A stretch of 64,000 bases of DNA, from the NCBI RefSeq assembly GCF_013030985.1, contig NZ_WPYP01000013.1:60124-124123 (forward strand), in the 5' to 3' direction. Within the stretch, counting starts at the first letter, position 1. Each line of letters begins with the position of its first letter. A model generated the notes under the pieces. That model was given only the letters and a program-made list of their open reading frames with translations, had not been told where the DNA came from and ran no database searches. Shown one piece after another: positions 17,601 through 26,521 of this stretch. A program made the translations under genes and the position numbers. This DNA is from Ruegeria arenilitoris. GTDB taxonomy: Bacteria > Pseudomonadota > Alphaproteobacteria > Rhodobacterales > Rhodobacteraceae.

Positions 17601-19675
17601 TCGGCTGCCTCCATCCGTTTGGTGGCGCGCCGCGAAGCAATTATCAACGGAACGCATCGGTTTTGATCGTTGTGGATGGCGACGCAATCAAGGCAGCCGA
17701 AACACTCGGAATACCGGATCTCACCGGATTTACGGATTGCGCCATAGGTGCATTTTGCTTTGCACAGTTGGCAGGGTGACCCGCATTCCCCTCTCCGTTT
17801 GATCCAGTTGCGCCCCCGGAACAGGCCGCCAATGGCCATTACCGCACCCAGCGGGCACCCATAGCGGCAGAACCCCTTGAACAGCATCATCCCCAGAATC
17901 AGCCAGATCGCAGCATAGGCGACATAGCCCCAGTCGCGGATGAAGTACGTGGTGATCGCCGTCTTGAAAGGTTCGACCTCTGCGGCTTTGTCCAACTGGT
18001 CAGGCGCTGTGAACAGGGTGACGAACAGACCTGCCAGCACCGCGTATTTGAAAAGCTTGAATCGTGTGTCCCAATATGGCGAAGGTTCAAGCCGGGGCAG
18101 GCGCAGAGCGCGTCCGAGGTGATGGGCGAATTCCTGCAACGCGCCAAAGGGGCAGAGCCAGCCACAGAAATAACCGCGTCCCCAAAGCACGAACCCGAGA
18201 AAAGTGGCCCCCCAGATCAGCAGCGAAAACGGATCATAGGTCAAAAAGGCGAAACTGCCGCCTTCAAACGCGGCACGAACCACCGCCAGCACTGTGACGA
18301 CCGACAGCTGGCCCTGGCCCCACCAGCCGACAAACACTGTCACAAAGGCAAGAATCGCCAGACGGACCGGGGTGAGGGTACGGCTTTGCGCCAGTGGATT
18401 CTGCGCATAAAACAGCAGCGCGGTCAGGCCGGCCAGGAACAGGGTCAGGATGATCATGTCTGCCTGCCGCGCGCGCAGAGCATCCAACCAGGGGGGGCTC
18501 GCCTTTGTTGCTTTTGGGTGCGAGAAAAACCGCTCGTCGGTTGCGTGGGTGACCGGCAGATTGATAGAGCCGGTTTCAGGCTGGAACATGCCGTGCTGGC
18601 GGATGGCGGCGACGTTCAGGGTCCATTTCCGGGAAGGATCAAATCCGAGGCGCCGGTCCGTGCGCAGGATCATCATGGCCCCGTCATGCATAACGCCGGG
18701 CAGGTTGTCCGACAGTTCGACAAATAGATCGCTGTCGCGCAGCGCAACCGGCAATCCGTCTTGTTCCGCAGACAGCCAGTCCGGCGCGGTGTTGCGCACG
18801 AAATCCGGGCTGACCAGCCCGTGACGCGCGGTTTCGATCACCAGAATCGGTTCGTCATTCGGTGAGATTGCGAGAAAATCCTGCAACTCGCGAAACCCGC
18901 CATCGGACAAGACCGCGCGGGCGATGGATGGCGGACCGAGATCCACGATCCAGAGATCGAGGTAAGGCGCGTCCGGATTAGTTTGCGCCTCGGGATCGTC
19001 ATCCTCCCAAATAGTGTCATCAAAGGCGTCGTTAACTTGAGCGTTGGAAATGACTGTATGGGTTGCGATACCCTGCGACACGAGATCCTCCCATGTCAGG
19101 GCTTCGGAATACTCCGGATCGGGATGTGCGGGTGGAGTGGTCGAAATCCCTTCCATCTTTTCCCGGGCGACGGCGAGGGCAGCGGCCATAACCGATTCAT
19201 GTGCGATACGAACCGAGGCTGTGGCCTTGGTGACGCCATCCAGATAGACCAGCGACGAACCTGCTCCGCCACTGCCATAGGGGGTTCCGACGACGATGGA
19301 CGACGAAATGGATAACCCGGGATATTGTTCAAAAAATCTGTGAAACGGAGCTTCGCCCAGGCCTGATACAAAGATCGGCTCATTGTGTTCGATCAGGCGT
19401 ACGTCCAGAAATAATCCCTCTAAATCAAGGACAACCAGTGCGTTGATCGCCGATCCCGAAAAGCCGGGCAGTGAGGCGAGCGGTTCCGTTTCAAATACAT
19501 ATCCGGCCTTGGCACCCCCAGAATTCAGCAATTGGTAGACACCGTTGTCGCCGATGGGGTCACCGAGGGAGAACGGTGGCATGATAAGCTCGGCAAGCGT
19601 CGCCCGGTCCAGCGGCGCGGCCGGAACAAGGGGCGCCGAAAGGCAGAACAGCAGTGTGAACAGAATAACGCGCAT
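17597..19675 (-). CDS. NosR/NirI-like membrane flavoprotein with 4Fe-4S clusters
   Basis: A 692-residue protein: signal segment 1-20, a periplasmic FMN-binding domain (about 45-175), a periplasmic middle region, five or six membrane helices (about 405-620) and a C-terminal polyferredoxin. The likely flavinylated Thr is T152 in DGVTKATAS; the usual glycine of the motif is replaced by Lys. Iron-sulfur motifs are C504-x3-C508-P, C603-x3-C607-P, C631-x3-C-x2-C-x3-C642 and C658-x2-C-x2-C-x9-C674. NosR moves electrons across the membrane for nitrous oxide reduction, but no nos gene is present here. The setting between pqqA and the cytochrome suggests a role in quinoprotein electron transfer or maturation. 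Confidence 0.85.
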   Translation of the reverse strand: MRVILFTLLFCLSAPLVPAAPLDRATLAELIMPPFSLGDPIGDNGVYQLLNSGGAKAGYVFETEPLASLPGFSGSAINALVVLDLEGLFLDVRLIEHNEPIFVSGLGEAPFHRFFEQYPGLSISSSIVVGTPYGSGGAGSSLVYLDGVTKATASVRIAHESVMAAALAVAREKMEGISTTPPAHPDPEYSEALTWEDLVSQGIATHTVISNAQVNDAFDDTIWEDDDPEAQTNPDAPYLDLWIVDLGPPSIARAVLSDGGFRELQDFLAISPNDEPILVIETARHGLVSPDFVRNTAPDWLSAEQDGLPVALRDSDLFVELSDNLPGVMHDGAMMILRTDRRLGFDPSRKWTLNVAAIRQHGMFQPETGSINLPVTHATDERFFSHPKATKASPPWLDALRARQADMIILTLFLAGLTALLFYAQNPLAQSRTLTPVRLAILAFVTVFVGWWGQGQLSVVTVLAVVRAAFEGGSFAFLTYDPFSLLIWGATFLGFVLWGRGYFCGWLCPFGALQEFAHHLGRALRLPRLEPSPYWDTRFKLFKYAVLAGLFVTLFTAPDQLDKAAEVEPFKTAITTYFIRDWGYVAYAAIWLILGMMLFKGFCRYGCPLGAVMAIGGLFRGRNWIKRRGECGSPCQLCKAKCTYGAIRKSGEIRYSECFGCLDCVAIHNDQNRCVPLIIASRRATKRMEAAE

Positions 19676-19710
19676 GGAACGACCCTACGCAGCGGAGGTG
19701 CGCGCACCCT

Positions 19711-19753
19711 ATTGGACATTGGTCGCAGACCCGGACTACGACCAAAGGCCAAT
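19711..19753. promoter_or_regulatory. Paired PQQ-island motifs forming a large palindrome between nosR-like and pqqA
   Basis: ATTGGACATTGGTCGCA (19711-19727) and, inverted, TACGACCAAAGGCCAAT (19737-19753). The two 15-base arms match at 13 positions, with the perfect core TTGGTCG ... CGACCAA. The site sits in the 140-base divergent gap and could control both directions. Confidence 0.55.
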
Positions 19754-19815
19754 ACGCAAGATTGGGGTTCGTTGGTAGGTTTGAGGCACCCTAACCAGCC
19801 AGCGGAGGAAATAAG

Positions 19816-19923
19816 ATGGCCTGGACAGCACCCAAACTAAAAGAAGTGAACTGCGGCATGGAAATCAACATGTACGCGCCGTCCGAGGACGAAGGTCGCG
19901 AATTCGAACGCGATCTGTTTTGA
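19816..19923 (+). CDS. pqqA: PQQ precursor peptide PqqA
   Basis: A 35-residue peptide beginning MAWTAPKLKEVNCGMEINMY. The conserved Glu (E16) and Tyr (Y20), spaced E-x3-Y, are the residues fused to make PQQ. The start follows GGAGGAAATAAG. It precedes pqqB by 24 bases and is the first gene of the pqqABCDE operon. It is too short for many gene finders. The peptide is bound by PqqD, cross-linked by PqqE, and then processed. Confidence 0.95.
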   Translation: MAWTAPKLKEVNCGMEINMYAPSEDEGREFERDLF

Positions 19924-19947
19924 ACCGCGTCTGAACGGGTAACGGCC

Positions 19948-20835
19948 ATGCGGTTTCTGGTTCTTGGCGCGGCGGCTGGTGGTGGACTGCCACAGTGGAA
20001 CTGTGGTTGTTCCAATTGTCAGGATGCTCGCAGCGGCAAGATCGCCCCGGCGAGCCAGTCATCGCTGGCCGTTTCTCTGGATGGGCGCGATTGGGCGGTG
20101 CTGAATGCATCCCCCGATATCCGCGCCCAGATGATGGCCTGCCCCTCGATGCATCCGCGCGGCTTGCGGGGTTCACCTTTGGCATCAGTTTTGCTGACAA
20201 ATGGCGATATCGACCATATCGCCGGATTGCTTTCCCTGCGCGAGCAGACGCCGTTCACGATGTATGCGACTTCCGAGATTCACAAGGTTCTGGAAGATAA
20301 CTGCGTGTTTGACGCGGTGAACGTGAAAAAGGTTTCGCGGGAACGGATCGAGATCGGCCACGATTTTGAGATCCTGCCGGGATTGCAGGTCCGGGTATTC
20401 CCGGTGCCGGGCAAGGTGCCGCTGTTCATGGAAGGCGAGACCGTTCAGACCGATCTGATCGGGGAACAGACGGTGGGGGTTCGCCTGAGTGACGGGCAGA
20501 CCGTGGCCTATTACGTTCCCGGATGCGCGGATGTGACCGGGGAGCTTCTGAAAACCTTGTCGGATGCGAACCATTTGTTCTTTGACGGCACGCTGTGGGA
20601 CGACAACGAGATGATCCGGTTGGGGACCGGCGTGAAATCCGGAAAACGTATGGGACATATCTCGATCGGCGGACCGGAAGGTTCGATTGCCCGACTGGCA
20701 GGGCTGAAGGCAGACAAGATTTTTATACACATCAACAACACAAACCCGGTCTGGCAGCCGGATGGCCCGGAACGTGCATTTGTTCACGCTCAGGGCTGGC
20801 GCGTCGCTGCTGATGGGATGGAGATAGTGACATGA
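19948..20835 (+). CDS. pqqB: PqqB, metallo-beta-lactamase-fold hydroxylase of PQQ synthesis
   Basis: A 295-residue cytosolic protein of the PqqB family (metallo-beta-lactamase fold). It begins MRFLVLGAAAGGGLPQWNCG, with the C-x-C-x2-C zinc region NCGCSNCQDA close behind (residues 17-25), and has the LLTNGDIDHIAGLLSLREQ metal-binding loop near residue 90. It is thought to hydroxylate the cross-linked tyrosine or otherwise process the PqqA-derived intermediate before PqqC. Length is normal. It overlaps pqqC by four bases. Confidence 0.95.
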   Translation: MRFLVLGAAAGGGLPQWNCGCSNCQDARSGKIAPASQSSLAVSLDGRDWAVLNASPDIRAQMMACPSMHPRGLRGSPLASVLLTNGDIDHIAGLLSLREQTPFTMYATSEIHKVLEDNCVFDAVNVKKVSRERIEIGHDFEILPGLQVRVFPVPGKVPLFMEGETVQTDLIGEQTVGVRLSDGQTVAYYVPGCADVTGELLKTLSDANHLFFDGTLWDDNEMIRLGTGVKSGKRMGHISIGGPEGSIARLAGLKADKIFIHINNTNPVWQPDGPERAFVHAQGWRVAADGMEIVT

Positions 20836-21575
20836 ACGCACACAGCCGCAACGTCGGAACACTGGAAAAGCGGCTGCGTGCGATCGGGGCCGAACGCTAT
20901 CACGACAAGCACCCGTTTCACCATATGCTGCATGGAGGGCGATGTAGTCCGGATCAGGTGCGGGCCTGGGTCATCAACCGCTGGGCCTACCAGGCGGCGA
21001 TACCTATGAAGGATGCCGCTTTCCTGTCACGATGCAGCGACCCGCAGATGCGGCGGGAATGGCGCAGCCGGATCGAGGATCACGACGGTGATGTGGACGG
21101 TGGCGGGGGAATTCGCCGCTGGTTGAAGCTGGCCGAGGCGGTAGGGCTGGACCCTGATTATGTCGCAAGCGGGCGGGGGGTTCTGCCGGCCACGCAATTC
21201 GCCGTGGACGCTTATATCCGCTATGTCCGAGATATGCCGTTGCTCGAGGCGGTGGCTTCCTCTCTCACTGAATTGTTTGCGCCCTCGATCCACGAACGCC
21301 GCATAGAGGGCATGTTGCAGCATTATGATTTCGCCAATGCCGAAAGCATGTCGTATTTCAAAAAACGCCTAACCGAGGCCCCCAAGGACGTGAAATTCGG
21401 ATTGGCCTGGGTTCTGGAGCACGCCGACACGCCGGCAAAGGAGGATGCGGCCTGTGAGGCGCTGATCTTCAAGACCAATGTGCTGTGGGCGCAGCTGGAT
21501 GCGTTGTGGGGAGCATACGTGGAACCGGGTCGTATTCCGCCCGGTGCCTGGCAACCCGGAGAGGGAATGGCATGA
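20832..21575 (+). CDS. pqqC: PqqC, final oxidase of PQQ synthesis
   Basis: A 247-residue cofactorless oxidase of the haem-oxygenase-like fold. It converts AHQQ to PQQ with oxygen. Typical segments are [15 protein letters not shown] near residue 18, [21 protein letters not shown] near 46, RIEDHDGDV near 80 and the [21 protein letters not shown] block near 145. Length is normal and all His/Arg-rich active-site blocks appear present. It overlaps pqqB and pqqD by four bases each, which indicates coupled translation. Confidence 0.95.
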   Translation: MNAHSRNVGTLEKRLRAIGAERYHDKHPFHHMLHGGRCSPDQVRAWVINRWAYQAAIPMKDAAFLSRCSDPQMRREWRSRIEDHDGDVDGGGGIRRWLKLAEAVGLDPDYVASGRGVLPATQFAVDAYIRYVRDMPLLEAVASSLTELFAPSIHERRIEGMLQHYDFANAESMSYFKKRLTEAPKDVKFGLAWVLEHADTPAKEDAACEALIFKTNVLWAQLDALWGAYVEPGRIPPGAWQPGEGMA

Positions 21576-21859
21576 GCCTGGCGCTAACCGATACGGATCG
21601 CCCCTATTTGCCGCGTGGTGTCCGAATGGTCGAGGACCGGCTGCGGGGCGGCAAGGTTCTGCTGGCACCGGAAAAGGCCATAGCTCTTGACATGATTGGC
21701 GAAGCTATTTTGTCCCGGGTGGATGGCAACGCCGAATTTGGCGCAATCATTGCCGACCTCGCAACCACTTACGACGCCCCCGAAGAGCAGATTTCCAAGG
21801 ATGTGCAGCGGTTCATGATCGGGTTGCGCGCCCGGATGTTTCTGGGGGTCCACTCATGA
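21572..21859 (+). CDS. pqqD: PqqD, PqqA chaperone
   Basis: A 95-residue peptide chaperone that binds PqqA and presents it to the radical SAM enzyme PqqE. It has the family features [40 protein letters not shown] and a C-terminal helical region typical of RiPP recognition elements. The start at 21572 overlaps the pqqC stop as ATGA; an earlier in-frame start would lie inside pqqC and lacks family support. It also overlaps pqqE by four bases. Confidence 0.95.
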   Translation: MSLALTDTDRPYLPRGVRMVEDRLRGGKVLLAPEKAIALDMIGEAILSRVDGNAEFGAIIADLATTYDAPEEQISKDVQRFMIGLRARMFLGVHS

Positions 21860-22941
21860 GTGTACCTTCACCCATCGCCATGCTGGCGGAACTGACGCAC
21901 CGCTGTCCACTGGCCTGCCCTTACTGTTCGAATCCTTCCGAATTGCTGGGCCGTGACAGCGAACTGGACACTGAAACATGGATTGATGTTTTTCAGCAGG
22001 CGGCAGAGCTCGGCGTTCTGCAATTGCATTTGTCGGGCGGTGAGCCTGCATCGCGCACGGATATCGTGGAATTGATGCAGGGGGCGCATGATGCCGGGTT
22101 GTATACCAATCTGATCACCAGCGGAATTGGCCTGACCCCGCGGCGGCTGGATGCGTTAGAAGCGGCGGGGATGGATCACATCCAGCTTTCACTGCAGGGT
22201 ACCAATGCGGAGCTGGCGGATTGGATTGGCGGGTATCGGGGCGGTTTTGATCGCAAGATGAAGGTGGCGACCGAAATCAGGGATCGGGGAATTCCTCTGA
22301 CGCTGAACGCGGTGATGCACCGGCATAACCTGGACGATCTGGAACGCACCATCGAATTGGCGGTCGAGATGGGCGCGCGCCGGCTTGAAGTGGCCTGCGT
22401 GCAATTTCACGGCTGGGCCACGACGAACCGCAATCACCTGTTGCCAACGCGCGAGCAGACCATCGAGGCCAAACGTGTCGTGGCCGAGGCCGAGCAGCGG
22501 TTGCGCGGGACGTTGGCCTTCGACTTCGTACCACCGGATTATTATGCGGATTTCCCCAAATCCTGCATGGGTGGCTGGGGGTCGGCCGGGCTGAACGTAA
22601 CGCCAAACGGGACGGTACTTCCGTGCCACGCGGCCGAGAGTATACCGCACCTGACATTCGAATCCGTACAGGACCGAAGGCTGGCGGAGATTTGGTTCGA
22701 TAGCCCGGCGTTCAATGCCTATCGCGGCACCGACTGGTTGCCCAATCCGTGTCAGAGCTGTGACCGAAAGGAAATCGATTTCGGTGGCTGTCGTTGCCAG
22801 GCGCTGGCAATCTCCGGAGACGCATCGGCCCCGGATCCGGTTTGCGGAAAATCCCCGAACCATGGTCTGATCACCAAGATTCTCGAGCAGGCGGCAAAAC
22901 CGACAGACACGCCCATGTTGTGGCGGGGGGCGGTCCAGTGA
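21856..22941 (+). CDS. pqqE: PqqE, radical SAM enzyme that cross-links PqqA
   Basis: A 361-residue radical SAM protein with a SPASM extension. It forms the carbon-carbon bond between the Glu and Tyr of PqqA. The SAM cluster motif is C17-x3-C21-x2-C24 ([13 protein letters not shown]). The SPASM cysteines appear in [20 protein letters not shown] and [19 protein letters not shown]. Length fits the family. It is the last gene of the pqqABCDE operon; pqqF and pqqG were not seen in the window. Confidence 0.95.
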   Translation: MSVPSPIAMLAELTHRCPLACPYCSNPSELLGRDSELDTETWIDVFQQAAELGVLQLHLSGGEPASRTDIVELMQGAHDAGLYTNLITSGIGLTPRRLDALEAAGMDHIQLSLQGTNAELADWIGGYRGGFDRKMKVATEIRDRGIPLTLNAVMHRHNLDDLERTIELAVEMGARRLEVACVQFHGWATTNRNHLLPTREQTIEAKRVVAEAEQRLRGTLAFDFVPPDYYADFPKSCMGGWGSAGLNVTPNGTVLPCHAAESIPHLTFESVQDRRLAEIWFDSPAFNAYRGTDWLPNPCQSCDRKEIDFGGCRCQALAISGDASAPDPVCGKSPNHGLITKILEQAAKPTDTPMLWRGAVQ

Positions 22942-23639
22942 AAGTAACTCGTTTTGAGGTCTGTGGAGAGCTTTCCGGGGGTTCTTGCAGGCAGATAAAA
23001 CGAACCTGGTCTGAGACTGCTGGAGTTATTTTTACCTCCGGCGATGTCGAAAAGACTCCGTTTCTGCTGCAGCGGTCTTGTCAGAAAAACTTGGCTTGAG
23101 GCGGGCAGGGGCATTGCTGCGGCTGCCCCGAAGTCTTCAATGAGCCGAGGCAGTGTAGAAACCTCTTTGGTATTTCGGCTTTAAAGGTCTTCTGCTGGTT
23201 TCTTTTTGGGTTTTCGGTTTCTGGACCATTTTGGGGCTTATTATCTTAAAGGCAGAAGAGATTTTAGACGCGCCGTTGCCCGACCTTAGGACAAACCGCC
23301 AGTTGACCTTTTCGTTCCAAATTCGACCTAAGAGATAACCGGTCAAAATCCCTGAGGTTCTGCTTTGCTCGAACGGGTGGAAAGGGCAAGTGCAGCCCTT
23401 TCGTCTCCAACGTACTGACGACGGCCCGGCCGTATTCCAGACCTTGGACGACACTCCCCGACTAATCGATTTTGCCTGTGATCCGCACGCTTTACGAAGT
23501 TGGTCATGCTTGGGCTATTGCTTGGTCGGCGCGGGGTTGCGGCGGATCTTTGCCCTGAGATCAAGTCAACCTCTATTCAGGTGGTCAAATCCCGGCTTCC
23601 GTCTTAGGGTCGCCGCTATCTCAGGCAGAGGAGATTTAT
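22942..23639. other. Gene-poor gap between pqqE and the bactofilin
   Basis: About 700 bases with no frame that resembles a known protein and no obvious RNA gene. The end nearest the bactofilin carries its ribosome-binding site (AGAGGAGATTTAT). A terminator for the pqq operon was not identified. Confidence 0.4.
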
Positions 23640-23957
23640 GTGGCGAGCTCAATAGTAGAAGTAGACCTGACAATCGAAGGCAACGTCAGGTCGGAAGGGG
23701 GAAGTGTTGACGTCAATGGTCACATCGTTGGGGATGTCAGCGCTGACACGATTACCGTTCAGTTAGGTGGATCTGTTGATGGCGCATTGTCCGCCAAGAA
23801 GATCACCATAGAAGGCAAGCACAATGGCAGTTTGAGCTGCGACGATCTGAAACTTACCTCGAGCTCACAGGTTCAGTCTGATGTCGTTGCCAGGACGTTG
23901 GCAACCGAGAGCGGTGCCAGGGTTGTAGGCAAGGTCAAAATCACCGGCGAACAATAG
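23640..23957 (+). CDS. Bactofilin (polymer-forming cytoskeletal protein)
   Basis: A 105-residue bactofilin. The body is the short right-handed beta-helix typical of the family, with repeating steps such as TIEGNVRSEGGSVDVNGHI, GDVSADTITVQLGGSVDG, and VQSDVVARTLATESGARVVG. Bactofilins self-assemble into filaments without nucleotides and scaffold cell-wall or polar structures. The start is a GTG with a good GAGGAG site 6 bases upstream. It is monocistronic, flanked by gene-poor sequence; its target in this cell cannot be deduced. Confidence 0.85.
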   Translation: MASSIVEVDLTIEGNVRSEGGSVDVNGHIVGDVSADTITVQLGGSVDGALSAKKITIEGKHNGSLSCDDLKLTSSSQVQSDVVARTLATESGARVVGKVKITGEQ

Positions 23958-24299
23958 CGTCATTCGGCAGAATTCTGTGGCAAAGACAAACATGAGACTT
24001 TGCGATCGCCCGGTACTCGAAGAGACTTTTTGTGGCCGATGCACGCCGTGATGCGCATTAGTCAAAAAACTGATTACCCGGGCGCAAACCGGACTTCAGC
24101 GGCAAACCCTGATGAAGATGATGGGCAAGATCATCGACGCAAACCTCAAGGGGTTGGCTCAGAAGGTACGTGCCACGTAGTTGGGCGGCCAAAGGATGCT
24201 ATTTTCGCTATTCGTTGATTGATTGGGTATGTCTGCAACGCGGAATGCAATTGCAGCAACTCACTTGATCAACGGATGGCGGTTCTGGACAGAGTGATG
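23958..24299. other. Gene-poor gap after the bactofilin
   Basis: No supported gene. The last part (about 24230-24299) shows weak similarity to the region before repeat copy 3, so the repeat may begin earlier than its conserved core. Confidence 0.3.
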
Positions 24300-24605
24300 G
24301 GGCAGGGCATTCTGCTGATCAACCAAACTCAAGAAAGACACACTGCGCCGGTTTCCAGGTTGCGAAGAGGCTCACTGGCGTTCGTTTGACGTAGACTTGA
24401 AGCGCTTGAACCATCGAAACATTAAATAAGCGCAAAAATCTCAAGGTGTTGAATTCAATGGGAAGCGAGTCTCAATAATTCAGTCCCATTATTTACGTAC
24501 TCCGACAGGCGATGTCGGATCGCTTAATTACTGAGACTGCGCATGCAACAGAGTCAGTTACTTACGTTTTCGGGTTTTTGAGACTCGGAAACGGGCCAAA
24601 ATTTC
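24300..24605. repeat. Structured repeat family, copy 1 (most complete)
   Basis: This copy shares about 200 bases with the copy at 57.6 kb and its 3' half with the copy at 46.6 kb. The conserved core begins at AAGGTGTTGAATTCAATGG (24443). Within it are nested inverted repeats: AGTCTCA-A-TAATT (24468-24480) pairs with AATTA-C-TGAGACT (24526-24538), and a hairpin CCGACA-GGCGA-TGTCGG (24502-24518) sits inside. No coding sequence was recognised. It may be a small non-autonomous element or the remnant of a larger one. Confidence 0.7.
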
Positions 24606-24850
24606 CGGAATTTGAGAACGTGACTTCCGGTTGACACGTAGGGAATGCCTGGAAAGAGACCAAGAGAGCTTCCTTTGTGGCGCTCGCGGCACGGAGATTT
24701 CTGCAGATCTACGTTTTCGTGTCCTCTGCCCAGCGAATAGACCGATTGTTGATCCAAGCTGAAGACTAAAGTTTCAGAAGCGCACAGATCGTGCCTATGC
24801 ACGCCATGCTGAAAGGCAGGTACTGATCCCCCGGCTTTCAATCAACCAAA

Positions 24851-24937
24851 GCAGCCTCATCTGACTGGTCCAAGTTGATTGTTAGTGCATGATTGACCTT
24901 GGTTCCATCGGTATGGTTGCTTCTGGCGCGGGTGCGC
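24851..24937 (-). mobile_element. Degraded end of an IS3-family element
   Basis: The stretch resembles 46354-46437 closely at its outer end (GCAGCCTC-TCTGACTGGTCC, then GATTGTTAGTGCAT) and more weakly inside. In the 46-kb copy this is the terminal part of an IS3-family transposase gene. Here only the end is left. It abuts the 3' end of the SLC13-type carrier gene. Confidence 0.5.
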
Positions 24938-24944
24938 TAAGTTA

Positions 24945-26384
24945 TCATAGAAAGAAACCCAATGACCTAGCCCAAAGAAAATGAAGTGGGGCGAGTAGGG
25001 TAACTCCAATCGCGAAGTAAGCAAGCAGCAGGCGAACCGCTTGTGCTGACGGAATTCGACCGATTGACATTGTCAGAAGCAAGGGTGGAACCAGATACGG
25101 AAACGGTACGAGTATCCATGTTGGAACTTGCGCCATCAAGACCCACTCAACTGGCCAGCCGGTGGCTTCTGCCAATTGCGCTGCCAAGGGCGTCATCACA
25201 CCTGGTGCTGTTGGAACCGTTGTGCACACTGCCACCACTGATCCGATGGCGGCCAGAGAGGCAAATATTGCCGTATTGCTCGAAAGATCTGCTTCGTGGA
25301 AAATCGCCACCAGATATTCTCCGGCCCGGGCACTTATGCCGGTGTGAAAAACCACGGCTCCAAAGCCAATGACACCGGAAACAAAGAAGATTGGCGCAAT
25401 GTTTATTTTCTGAGGTAAGTCGCTGACGGGGATAACACCGACTACAGGCAAAGCGCAGATCAGTGCGGCCCCAAGCGCGACCCACGCAGGTGCGATTCCA
25501 TGCCAACTGTCTGTTACCCAGAGTAAGATGGTTACCACAAGTATTCCGGATAGCCGGAGTTGCGGTCCTGTCAGTGGTTTGGGTTCAATCGAAATCGTCT
25601 GGCGTTTGGGCGAGCCTCGAAAAAACCACCAGTTCAGGCCAATTGTAGCGACTAGGCTGAATACACCAAGAATTGGGAAATTCAGGACCAGATACTGCGC
25701 GTAGGTGAATGAGATGTCATAAAGCCCCTCGGCTGAACCCGACATCACCAGGTTCGGAACGTTCGATGGCAAGATGGTGAAAGCGGGGAGAGTCGTGCTC
25801 ATTCCGGCGGTCAGAACTAACCCTGCTTGTCCCTTCGATCCCGGTTCGAATCCGAGTTGTTTGGCAAGATGAACCGCGATTGGAGCCATAAGGACCACGC
25901 GCCCGATAGCTGTTGGTATCATGAACGACAAAACAAGACCGGATAACGCGACTGTCGTCAAAACTCCCAGGTAACCTGGCGCAGACAGGGCAAGAAGGTG
26001 GTTAACCAACCGGTCTCCGAGACCGCATTGTGTTACCGAATGACCAATGACGAGACCTCCGAAAATCATCCACAGCGCACCTGATTGAAACCCCGAGAAC
26101 ACGACCTCCGGTGGCGCAATAGAGAGCAGGGCGGACAGAAACAGAAACAGAAGTGAGGTAAAGAATTCTGGGACAATTCCTGTGATCCAGAGGCCCAGAG
26201 TAAAGACCACAACACCCAGGGCGCGGGTCATTACCAAATCAGAACCCTGCAGCACGCTGTCATTCAGTGCACCTGTCAGGATGGCAATCCCCGCCATTGT
26301 CGTGAGCAAAGCGACAAGGTTGGCTGGTCTTAACCTCTTGGGCCAATTCAACCAACGCCGACGGCCAGCTAACAGCTTTGCCAT
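24945..26384 (-). CDS. SLC13/DASS-type anion carrier
   Basis: A 479-residue inner-membrane protein with about 11-12 hydrophobic segments. It fits the divalent anion:sodium symporter (SLC13) group: it has LWITGIVPEFFTSLLFLFLSALL near 70, a first hairpin region SFMIPTAIGRVVLMAPI near 145, and a second one in VCTTVPTAPGVMTPLAAQL near 400. Substrates of the family are dicarboxylates, citrate or sulfate; the substrate here is unknown. The start follows AGGAGATCGAG; an upstream alternative adds 22 residues. It is on the same strand as the LysR gene behind it, with a 137-base gap that holds a repeated AT-rich motif. Confidence 0.8.
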   Translation of the reverse strand: MAKLLAGRRRWLNWPKRLRPANLVALLTTMAGIAILTGALNDSVLQGSDLVMTRALGVVVFTLGLWITGIVPEFFTSLLFLFLSALLSIAPPEVVFSGFQSGALWMIFGGLVIGHSVTQCGLGDRLVNHLLALSAPGYLGVLTTVALSGLVLSFMIPTAIGRVVLMAPIAVHLAKQLGFEPGSKGQAGLVLTAGMSTTLPAFTILPSNVPNLVMSGSAEGLYDISFTYAQYLVLNFPILGVFSLVATIGLNWWFFRGSPKRQTISIEPKPLTGPQLRLSGILVVTILLWVTDSWHGIAPAWVALGAALICALPVVGVIPVSDLPQKINIAPIFFVSGVIGFGAVVFHTGISARAGEYLVAIFHEADLSSNTAIFASLAAIGSVVAVCTTVPTAPGVMTPLAAQLAEATGWPVEWVLMAQVPTWILVPFPYLVPPLLLTMSIGRIPSAQAVRLLLAYFAIGVTLLAPLHFLWARSLGFFL

Positions 26385-26436
26385 CTCGATCTCCTGATAA
26401 CCAAATTTGATCCGAGCAGGATATCGACACAAAATA

Positions 26437-26482
26437 TAAAGCCCATTCATGGGGTTTTATATTCAGTATAAGGGGGTTTTAT
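26437..26482 (-). promoter_or_regulatory. Repeated operator-like motif upstream of the SLC13-type carrier
   Basis: GGGGTTTTAT occurs at 26451-26460 and again at 26473-26482, a 22-base spacing close to two helical turns. A degenerate inverted copy (ATAAAGCCC) precedes the first. The array lies 50-100 bases upstream of the carrier start. The neighbouring LysR protein is a possible binder. Confidence 0.4.
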
Positions 26483-26521
26483 TATTCCTCATCGAATAGT
26501 GACTGTCCAAGCGAGTACCGG

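Noticed and set aside
17597..19675. Denitrification locus, suggested by the NosR-like protein
   Set aside because: No nosZ, nosD, nosF, nosY or nitrite reductase genes are present; the neighbours are PQQ genes.
23137..23564. Short frames between pqqE and the bactofilin
   Set aside because: Their composition looks random, and no signals or family features were seen.
24468..24538. tRNA-like fold in repeat copy 1, suggested by a 7-base closing stem
   Set aside because: No T-loop consensus, no proper anticodon arm and no CCA-type end; only nested hairpins are supported.
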